Both the position numbers and the translations under genes were made by a program. From Planctomycetota bacterium (GTDB lineage Bacteria > Planctomycetota > MHYJ01 > JACQXL01): a stretch of DNA of 5,127 bases. Location of the stretch: contig JASEHY010000116.1 in assembly GCA_030018555.1 (NCBI GenBank), forward strand, positions 1 to 5,127. Direction: 5' to 3'. The notes below the pieces were generated by a model that was not told the DNA's origin, ran no database searches, and worked only from the letters and a program-made list of their open reading frames with translations. Position 1 is the first letter of the stretch. Each line of letters opens with the position of its first letter. Positions 1 through 5,127 of this stretch are shown here, piece after piece.

Positions 1-63
1 CGAAGTTCATCTTTTGTAGGGCGGTTAATACCAGTGAAATAAAGCGGGGTAATGAAAAGATGT

Positions 64-279
64 TTAAGTGTCTATTGGATAATATTCATCGGCTATGTCC
101 AGATACGGGTTGAAAGACAAAAGGAACAAACTAAATTCAGGTTGAAATGTGGCGAGAACAGGTAAACTGTTGTCCAAAAAGGGTAAAATTACCATTAGCG
201 AACCAAAATAGTCCTTGGCTAATGTATCGTGATAGAATTTTAGAGAAAAATAGATATTTTCTTGACTCAGTTTAACTTT
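64..279 (-). other. Unidentified minus-strand open frame, possible gene remnant
   Basis: Reading leftward from 279, 71 sense codons run to a TAA at 66-64. The frame is closed upstream by another TAA at 282-280. The only in-frame ATG is at 195-193, which would give a 43-residue product, and I see no convincing ribosome binding site for it. The translation is rich in aromatic and hydrophobic residues, with a segment ending DIADEYYPIDT, and looks more protein-like than the other frames here. I do not recognise a family. It could be the 3' end of a gene truncated when the neighbouring restriction-modification cassette arrived, or a chance open frame, since 71 codons without a stop is only mildly unusual across six frames. 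A plus-strand ATG frame at 147-275 overlaps it and is no better supported. Confidence 0.22.
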
Positions 280-290
280 TTATCTATTGT
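262..290 (+). promoter_or_regulatory. Candidate sigma70-type promoter for the R-M operon
   Basis: TTGACT at 262-267 matches the -35 consensus at five of six positions. It is followed by a 17 bp spacer and TATTGT at 285-290, which matches the -10 consensus at four of six. Transcription would start near 297, leaving a leader of about 35 nt before the methyltransferase ATG at 332. An imperfect AT-rich palindrome (AGAAAAATA / TATTTTCT, about 243-259) lies just upstream of the -35 and could bind a regulator. That last point is speculation, because no controller-protein gene is visible. Confidence 0.45.
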
Positions 291-331
291 AGTATCTTAA
301 ATAGGCAAGAAAATCATAATTTAGGTTTGAT

Positions 332-1366
332 ATGACGGATATCGGATGCAATGTATATGATTGCATGGCTATCAATATGGCAACTAATTTATTACAAGCA
401 AAAAAAAGGAGACACCCTTTACAATTCCTGGATTTATTTCCCCAGACCTTATCTGAACGCAAAAATACTCTTCTCAACAGGTTGAAAAGCCCTAAGGGAA
501 AAAACAAATATAAGCGGTATCTGGGCTCGCCGATTCGCTATGCAGGAGGGAAAAGCCTTGCGGTAGGATTTATCGTTGAATTTATACCAGATAATATTAA
601 AAGAGTAGTTTCTCCTTTTATAGGCGGTGGTTCGGTTGAAATCGCATTGGCGAAAGAATTAGGCATTGAAATTTTAGGGTTTGATATTTTTGATATTCTG
701 GTAAATTACTGGCAGATTCAGATAGCAGAACCGGGAAAATTGTATCGCAGGTTATTGTCGCTACATCCTACTAAAGACCAATACAAGGAAGTAAAAGACA
801 GGTTAAAATCCCACTGGAAAAAGAAAGTTATACTCTCCCCTCTTGAACTCGCCGTATCTTACTATTTTAATCATAACCTCTCGTACGGGCCGGGTTTTTT
901 AGGATGGATGGCTAAAATTTATGAGAATAAGAACAGATATTACTCAATGATAGAAAGGGTCAGGGAATTTGATGTAAAAAATATCTCTGTGGAATGCGAT
1001 ACCTTTGAGAATGTAATTCCCAGATTTAACAGGGATTTTCTATATTGCGACCCACCTTATTATTTGGAAGGCGATAGCAAGATGTTCCGCGGGATATATC
1101 CCCAACGCAATTTCCCAATACATCACAATAATTTTAACCACCAAAAATTGCGGGATTTGTTGCTAAATCGCCACAAGGGCGGTTTTATCTTGTCATATAA
1201 TGATTGTTCCACCATAAGAGAATGGTATGCGAAATGTAAAATTATGGATGTATCCTGGCAATATACAATGGGACAGGGAGAAACGAGAATCGGACTGAAC
1301 CGTAAAAACGGAAATAGAAACCACGTTAAGCAATCCCACGAAATATTAATAGTGAAATATGAATAA
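332..1366 (+). CDS. D12-class adenine-N6 DNA methyltransferase, type II R-M
   Basis: This protein of 344 residues should transfer a methyl group from S-adenosylmethionine to adenine N6 in a short DNA target, protecting host DNA from the partner endonuclease encoded next. The D12 (Dam/DpnM-like, alpha-class) motif order is visible. IRYAGGK at 68-74 is motif X, and SPFIGGGSVE at 94-103 is the cofactor-binding motif I. DPPY at 240-243 is catalytic motif IV, followed by NHQKL at 269-273 and FILSYND at 285-291. The variable stretch at about 135-235, including YGPGFLGW near 185, probably contributes to target recognition. The start at 332 has a weak TTAGG ribosome site at 321-325, six bases upstream; ATGs at 365 and 377 lack one. 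About 65 mostly basic residues precede motif X, longer than in Dam. The gene ends inside the start of the endonuclease gene, implying translational coupling. The recognition sequence cannot be read from the protein. Family is confident, specificity unknown. Confidence 0.93.
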   Translation: MTDIGCNVYDCMAINMATNLLQAKKRRHPLQFLDLFPQTLSERKNTLLNRLKSPKGKNKYKRYLGSPIRYAGGKSLAVGFIVEFIPDNIKRVVSPFIGGGSVEIALAKELGIEILGFDIFDILVNYWQIQIAEPGKLYRRLLSLHPTKDQYKEVKDRLKSHWKKKVILSPLELAVSYYFNHNLSYGPGFLGWMAKIYENKNRYYSMIERVREFDVKNISVECDTFENVIPRFNRDFLYCDPPYYLEGDSKMFRGIYPQRNFPIHHNNFNHQKLRDLLLNRHKGGFILSYNDCSTIREWYAKCKIMDVSWQYTMGQGETRIGLNRKNGNRNHVKQSHEILIVKYE

Positions 1367-2237
1367 AAAGAGAGCGATGTCGTCGGAAAAAGCGAGTTTT
1401 GTCAAACGACAAGGACATCTGGACGCCAGGGAATTTGCCAAACTAATAGGACTCAGGGACGACTATCGCAATGACTTCACCGCCAAAAAAGATGTGATAG
1501 ATAAAAGCGGTGATTCATATTCCGTTAAAAGCGGCGAAAAGAAGTGGCAAATTTTCCTATACGGCAAGACGAGATTTGAACAGGATTATTCATTCAGGGC
1601 AATGAATGGAATCGGTCAATTACTGCTTGAATGCATAGAATGTTTCCCTGACTCTTTCAGCAAATACCAGAAAAGCAAGAAACTATATAAAGATAAATTA
1701 CAGCGTCCGATGACGGAGTTATGCAATAAGTTAAAGAATAAAAGCAGGATTTCTGCTTTTATTGACAAGGCAATGTTTAACAGCGGTGAGGTGAATTATC
1801 TGGTCATAAAACAGGAAGGTAAATTCTACGTCTATTGGTCAAGAGATATTGTTAATATCTTATCAGAGAATATGATTGCTGAAAATTCACAGGCGAGAAC
1901 TGCAGGACAGGAGCCAAATCAAAAGGTGGTTTTTAAGATTAACAATAAAACTGTAGGTGAAATTGAAATGAGAAACGATAGCAATGTCCACTACCGCCAG
2001 GTAAAGTTCTGGCTAAACAAGAAACAGATTGTCGCCTTACTTTTTAACGAAATAACGGAGGTTAAAAAACACAATGATAAAGTATTGGTTTATGGCACGG
2101 CTATCAAGAAATTCTGGAGAAGGAAAGATATTTTAGTAAGAGAGGAACCCGTCCCATATTTACCCGTGACATCGGAAAGAAATCAAAAGACGATTTTCCC
2201 ATCTAAAGATGAGCAAATCAAACTGATTGAGGAGTAA
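1359..2237 (+). CDS. Probable type II restriction endonuclease, PD-(D/E)XK-like
   Basis: This protein of 292 residues is predicted to cut unmethylated DNA at the site protected by the upstream methyltransferase. The call rests on two things. The first is context: it is the immediate partner of a D12 methyltransferase, with its ATG overlapping that gene by 8 bp. The second is a nuclease-like N-terminal half. A helix GHLDAREFAKLIG (19-31) carries E24, followed by a hairpin with D45 (KKDVID, 43-48) and then SVKSG (55-59), with K57 as the likely catalytic lysine. This gives the order Glu, Asp, x-Val-Lys of the PD-(D/E)XK fold. Serine 55 occupies the usual acidic position; Cfr10I-type enzymes also have SVK and use a later glutamate, which here might be E74. 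The C-terminal half (about 140-260) is likely beta-rich and may bind DNA. A second ATG at 1377 has a GA-rich ribosome site (AAGAGAG) and could be the real start. No named enzyme is recognised with certainty. Confidence 0.72.
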   Translation: MNKKRAMSSEKASFVKRQGHLDAREFAKLIGLRDDYRNDFTAKKDVIDKSGDSYSVKSGEKKWQIFLYGKTRFEQDYSFRAMNGIGQLLLECIECFPDSFSKYQKSKKLYKDKLQRPMTELCNKLKNKSRISAFIDKAMFNSGEVNYLVIKQEGKFYVYWSRDIVNILSENMIAENSQARTAGQEPNQKVVFKINNKTVGEIEMRNDSNVHYRQVKFWLNKKQIVALLFNEITEVKKHNDKVLVYGTAIKKFWRRKDILVREEPVPYLPVTSERNQKTIFPSKDEQIKLIEE

Positions 2238-2273
2238 AGAAAGGAATTCGGGTGACGCAATACATAATTAACG

Positions 2274-2407
2274 GTAACCACAGATTACACAGATTTCGCA
2301 GATTATTGTTGGTTTACAGAAGGCAAATCGGTGTAATCTGCCCGTTCCGCCCCCATACGGGCAAGCTGTACGGGCGTCAGGGTTCATAGAGTGAAATCTG
2401 TGGTTAC
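2274..2407. repeat. AT-rich inverted repeat (MITE- or REP-like), interrupted
   Basis: The left arm GTAACCACAGATTACAC starts at 2274, and three CAGATTNNN units follow in tandem at 2281-2307. The right end is AATCTGTGGTTAC at 2395-2407, complementary to the first 13 bases of the left arm. A second complementary segment, GTGTAATCTG at 2331-2340, pairs exactly with 2281-2290. Joining 2340 directly to 2401 would give a 17 bp perfect stem, extended to 23 positions with one mismatch. The element is therefore a hairpin-forming repeat whose right arm was later split. I know this sequence type as a dispersed repeat in several environmental phyla, where it often generates spurious ORFs. It may act as a bidirectional transcription barrier between the endonuclease gene and comEC, but it lacks a classical T-tract. 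Confidence 0.8.
2341..2400. mobile_element. 60 bp GC-rich insertion nested in the inverted repeat
   Basis: This block splits the right arm of the surrounding inverted repeat. It is flanked by AATCTG at 2335-2340 and again at 2395-2400; extended to 10 bp the copies are GTGTAATCTG and GTGAAATCTG, with one mismatch. That fits a target duplication, or a partial tandem copy of the arm. The first 40 bases are about 70 percent G+C against an AT-rich surround. It contains a 6 bp stem, GCCCGT (2340-2345) with ACGGGC (2357-2362), and a second ACGGGC at 2370-2375. It encodes nothing. Two of its modules recur inside comEC. Confidence 0.55.
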
Positions 2408-2417
2408 ATTTTGATTT

Positions 2418-5042
2418 ATGAAAAGAGATAATCCTTTACCGACCCCCTTTTTTCCCATTGCCATTGCATTCTTGAGCGGGATTGTGATATCTGATTATCT
2501 TGCCTTTTCGCTGAAGATTGAATCCCTTTCAAGAATAGTATCAGTGGTTTTTGTCTGCTTTGTAATCCTCTTGGTATTGGGGTTGATTCTCCGTCCCAAT
2601 AAGGGACGCAGTAGCATATTTTCAGATGCTCTTCTGATAATCTTGTGTCTGTTAGGAGGCACAATTCGGCTCATTGCTTCCTGCCAGATACCAGATAACC
2701 ACATTGCCCATTTCCAAGCAGAAGATGTGCCGGTATATCTGGAAGGGACGGTCACAGAAAAACCCGTCTATTATTCACCCAAGAATGAATTAAGAGAAAA
2801 CGACAAAGAGGGTGGTTATTTTATTCTTCAGACAGAACATCTTTCGTGGGGCGCTGAAAACGTTTCTGTTACAGGGAAAATCAAGGTCAGTTTTTCTGTA
2901 AATAACGAATCTGAGAAAATCTCGCTTGATAATCTCATAAGATATGGCAATCGCCTGCGGGTTCTTGGTAGAATCTCCAGCCCTTCCGAGCCGACTAATC
3001 CAGGTGAATTTGATTCCCGGCTCTCTCTCAAGAGAAATAGTATTCATAAAACCCTGATAATCAAGCACATTAATCATATAAACCTTTTCGGTTCTAATAA
3101 AACAGTGTGGGGTAGTTTGCAGGAGATTCGTGAATTCCTGAGCAGTAGAATAGACGATTATTTCCCCAATCCCCAGAAAGATGCTGCCGCCCATTCGGGC
3201 GCCCGCTCCGCCTCGGCGGAGACGAGGCGAGAGCCTCGCCTCTGGCGGGACGATGCGAAGAGTGGATTGCTCAAGGCACTTCTTTTAGGAGAACGTTCAG
3301 CGGTATCAAACAGAATAGAAAGTGTATTCAGACAGACGGGGACTATTCACTATCTTTCAGTAAGTGGATTACATTTAGCAATGATGACGGGGTTCTTTTA
3401 TCTCATTATGGGCCTATTGGGGATAACAGGCAGAACAAGAGCGCTCTTATTGATGGCAATAGCCCTTTTATACGCCCTGTTAAGTGGAATGGCAACGCCA
3501 ATCAGCCGCGCATTGATAATGGTCATCATCTATTTTGGTGCCGAGATATTCAATCGCAAGCCCAATCCTCTTAATGCTCTTTCTCTATCTGCTCTGGTTA
3601 TCACATTATATAATCCGCAAGAGACATTTGACATCGGGTTTCAATTATCTTTTATCTCGGTTCTGTCCATCATCAATTTTACGCCATTTTTCCTATCGCT
3701 ATTCATCCGTGATGACAATAAAGAACTCCTGCCTGATTTTCTTCAGCCCTCTATACCAGAGCGTATCATTATCTTTCTAAGAGATTATTTATATAATGGT
3801 GTTGCGGTATCACTCTCGGTCACATTAGGAATCTTCCTCATCGTCTTTAGTTATTTTAATATAATAAGTCCGATAAGTATTCTTGCCAATCTCGTTCTTA
3901 CCCCTCTAATCTTTATCATAATGCTTGTCGGATTTATCAACCTTGTTTTTATCTCAGCGGGTGTCTATTCGCTTTTTATACCATTATTATCAGGGATAAT
4001 TCATTGCTTGTTTTGGCTCGCAAAACTGTTCAGTCATCTACCTTTTGCCTATTTTTACCTGCAGTATGCACCTGCTGTTTTTATCTGGTTGTTCTATGCG
4101 GTATTTTTTCTCTATCTGATAAGGCATAAACTTAAGGCAATCCGCCTTGCCTATTTTGTAGTGTTCTATATCTTGTTCATTCTGGTATTTATTGGGTGGG
4201 CATCTTTGAGCGGTTTGTCCAGAAGTAAGGGTAATCTTACGATAACGATGCTTGATGTCAGACAGGGGGCATGTCTTGTGATAGAGACCCCGGAAGGCAA
4301 AACCATCTTGTATGATGCCGGAACCGCAAGCCCGCGTGATGTCGGAAGCAATGTTATTGCTCGTTTCCTCTGGAGTAGGGGAATTAGAGAAATAGATATC
4401 TTAATCCTTTCTCATTCTCATCTTGACCATATTGATGGTGTGCCGAATATCATAGAGAGGTTCAAGGTGAAAAAGGTCTTCGTCAGCCCTTATTTTGACT
4501 ATACCTCTAATGGTAAAAGGGTAATGAAACTATTAAGAGGTCATTGCAGAGAACTGGAAAATGTTGCTCTCGGCGACCAGATTCAATTTGACTCGCTGGT
4601 CACGGCTGAAGTGTTGAACCCACCTCCAGTGGTTTCTCGCTTTTCCTCTAAAGATGAAAACGATTTCTCTCTCTGCCTGAAGATAAAATACCTGAACAGA
4701 ACAATCCTTCTCACCGGCGATATTGAGAGAAAGGGTATTGAATGGCTAACTCAGAACGAGGATATTGATATTAGGGCGGATATTTTACAGATACCACATC
4801 ACGGTCTCTCTATCAGAGGAGATAAACCATCATTGCCAAATCCACATAATGAATTGATAAGAAAGGTTCAGCCAACCTATGCCTTAATTAACACTGGTGA
4901 AGAGCCAGATGAAGATGTTTTAGAGATATACAAGAAGGGTAACATAAAGATTCTCTCAAATCATATCTATGGAGCAGTAAGGATTGAGATAGTTAAAGAA
5001 TCTATTTGGATTTGGTTCGGGAGTTCGCCATTACGTTGGTGA
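2418..5042 (+). CDS. comEC: ComEC/Rec2-family DNA internalization protein
   Basis: This 874-residue polytopic inner-membrane protein is the channel that passes single-stranded DNA into the cytoplasm in natural transformation. Hydrophobic segments near 10-28, 38-58 and 68-88 come first. A DUF4131/OB-like periplasmic domain follows at about 102-225, including NPGEFD at 194-199. The Competence membrane domain runs from about 282 to 545, with the signature SGLH at 316-319, and further membrane segments extend to about 600. The C-terminal metallo-beta-lactamase-like domain (about 607-874) is proposed in the family to degrade the non-transported strand. It keeps HSHLDHIDG at 666-674 (H666, H668, D670, H671), TGD with D768, and PHHG with H794-H795. 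Its first motif is DVRQGA at 613-618 instead of the usual DVGQGD. Length and domain order are complete. Residues 256-279 come from an in-frame palindromic insertion. The ATG lacks a clear Shine-Dalgarno sequence and lies ten bases after a repeat arm. No other competence genes are present here, so active transformation is not shown. Confidence 0.95.
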   Translation: MKRDNPLPTPFFPIAIAFLSGIVISDYLAFSLKIESLSRIVSVVFVCFVILLVLGLILRPNKGRSSIFSDALLIILCLLGGTIRLIASCQIPDNHIAHFQAEDVPVYLEGTVTEKPVYYSPKNELRENDKEGGYFILQTEHLSWGAENVSVTGKIKVSFSVNNESEKISLDNLIRYGNRLRVLGRISSPSEPTNPGEFDSRLSLKRNSIHKTLIIKHINHINLFGSNKTVWGSLQEIREFLSSRIDDYFPNPQKDAAAHSGARSASAETRREPRLWRDDAKSGLLKALLLGERSAVSNRIESVFRQTGTIHYLSVSGLHLAMMTGFFYLIMGLLGITGRTRALLLMAIALLYALLSGMATPISRALIMVIIYFGAEIFNRKPNPLNALSLSALVITLYNPQETFDIGFQLSFISVLSIINFTPFFLSLFIRDDNKELLPDFLQPSIPERIIIFLRDYLYNGVAVSLSVTLGIFLIVFSYFNIISPISILANLVLTPLIFIIMLVGFINLVFISAGVYSLFIPLLSGIIHCLFWLAKLFSHLPFAYFYLQYAPAVFIWLFYAVFFLYLIRHKLKAIRLAYFVVFYILFILVFIGWASLSGLSRSKGNLTITMLDVRQGACLVIETPEGKTILYDAGTASPRDVGSNVIARFLWSRGIREIDILILSHSHLDHIDGVPNIIERFKVKKVFVSPYFDYTSNGKRVMKLLRGHCRELENVALGDQIQFDSLVTAEVLNPPPVVSRFSSKDENDFSLCLKIKYLNRTILLTGDIERKGIEWLTQNEDIDIRADILQIPHHGLSIRGDKPSLPNPHNELIRKVQPTYALINTGEEPDEDVLEIYKKGNIKILSNHIYGAVRIEIVKESIWIWFGSSPLRW
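3180..3256. mobile_element. In-frame GC-rich palindromic element inside comEC
   Basis: GATGC occurs at 3180-3184 and again at 3252-3256, bracketing a block far richer in G+C than the gene around it (46 of 60 bases at 3191-3250). The repeat period is 72 bp, exactly 24 codons, so the frame is kept. Two strong hairpins are visible: CTCCGCC (3206-3212) with GGCGGAG (3215-3221), and GAGGCGAG (3224-3231) with CTCGCCTC (3235-3242) around a 3-base loop. The encoded segment is Ala/Arg/Ser-rich, unlike ComEC. Deleting one repeat unit restores FPNPQKDAKSGLLKALLLGE, which reads straight into the conserved start of the Competence domain. This resembles in principle the coding-sequence palindromic elements (RPE) of Rickettsia, but I do not claim the same family. 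Confidence 0.75.
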
Positions 5043-5047
5043 TTTTC

Positions 5048-5074
5048 TTGACAGACAACCATTTATTTAATAAT
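5048..5074 (+). promoter_or_regulatory. Weak candidate promoter downstream of comEC
   Basis: A perfect TTGACA lies at 5048-5053, six bases after the comEC stop. AATAAT at 5069-5074 matches the -10 consensus at five of six positions, but with a short 15 bp spacer. TAATGA at 5071-5076 has the ideal 17 bp spacer but a poorer match. It would drive a gene beyond the window's right edge. AT-rich intergenic DNA yields such matches by chance. Confidence 0.25.
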
Positions 5075-5113
5075 GAGATTGTTGAAAAACCTATTTACGC
5101 ACGGTCGCCAGTT

Positions 5114-5127
5114 GTCATGCTGAACTT
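5114..5127 (+). repeat. Possible left half of a palindromic repeat, cut by window end
   Basis: GTCATGCTGAACTT at the right edge matches, from memory, the start of a dispersed palindromic repeat that continues as GTTTCAGCAT and is common in environmental bacterial genomes. Only half would be inside the window, so the palindrome cannot be confirmed here. Confidence 0.3.

Noticed and set aside
1..42. Possible C-terminal tail of a plus-strand gene ending at TAA 40-42
   Set aside because: Only 13 codons are visible and other frames are equally open, so no gene can be supported.
182..193. Small palindrome GGTAA-AA-TTACC
   Set aside because: Five-base arms are expected by chance in AT-rich DNA, and it is far from the candidate promoter.
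147..275. Plus-strand ATG frame of 42 codons in the left intergenic region
   Set aside because: Short, no family resemblance, and it competes with the longer minus-strand open frame; nothing distinguishes it from chance.
280..507. Minus-strand 75-codon ATG frame
   Set aside because: It mostly lies antisense to the N-terminal region of the methyltransferase, has no recognisable motif and no ribosome site.
2252..2389. GTG-initiated frame of 45 codons after an AAGGAA ribosome-like site
   Set aside because: It is simply a translation of the inverted repeat and its GC-rich insert (NHRLHRFRRL-type product). This repeat class is a known source of spurious ORFs.
2416..3194. Several minus-strand frames of 67-134 codons opposite comEC
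   Set aside because: They are antisense to a clearly conserved comEC frame, overlap each other and show no family motifs.
1..5127. CRISPR array, tRNA, rRNA or attachment site
   Set aside because: I saw no regularly spaced repeats, no cloverleaf-like segment and no integrase or long direct repeats.

Overview
The window reads as accessory DNA plus one housekeeping-type gene from a moderately AT-rich bacterium, probably an uncultivated environmental Gram-negative lineage. Two signs suggest this. The intergenic DNA carries an AACCACAGATTACACAGATT-type inverted repeat, which I associate with such genomes, and GC-rich palindromic elements sit in otherwise AT-rich sequence. No taxonomic marker is present, so the lineage stays open.

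Layout: (1) Bases 1-331 hold no confident gene, only an unidentified minus-strand open frame (64-279) and a plausible sigma70-type promoter (262-290) facing right. (2) Bases 332-2237 are a two-gene restriction-modification cassette: a D12-class adenine-N6 DNA methyltransferase, then a protein overlapping it by 8 bp that looks like a PD-(D/E)XK-fold type II restriction endonuclease with Ser-Val-Lys in place of the usual acidic-x-Lys. (3) Bases 2238-2417 are a composite repeat: an AT-rich inverted repeat whose right arm is split by a roughly 60 bp GC-rich insertion flanked by AATCTG copies. (4) Bases 2418-5042 encode a full-length ComEC/Rec2 DNA-uptake channel. Its frame carries a 72 bp, 24-codon GC-rich palindromic insertion flanked by GATGC direct repeats. 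(5) Bases 5043-5127 are intergenic, with a possible promoter and what looks like the cut-off first half of another palindromic repeat.

The methyltransferase and endonuclease should act together, one protecting host DNA and the other cutting unmodified DNA. ComEC is an independent gene for moving single-stranded DNA across the inner membrane. Its position beside the R-M cassette is suggestive but does not show a functional link.

The most unusual signal is a pair of related GC-rich mini-elements. They share two sequence modules (GCCCGYTCCGCC and CCCATWCGGGC) in swapped order. One is inserted in another repeat, the other in frame within a coding sequence. Removing each one computationally restores a cleaner ancestral sequence: a perfect 17 bp hairpin in the first case and an uninterrupted ComEC motif in the second.
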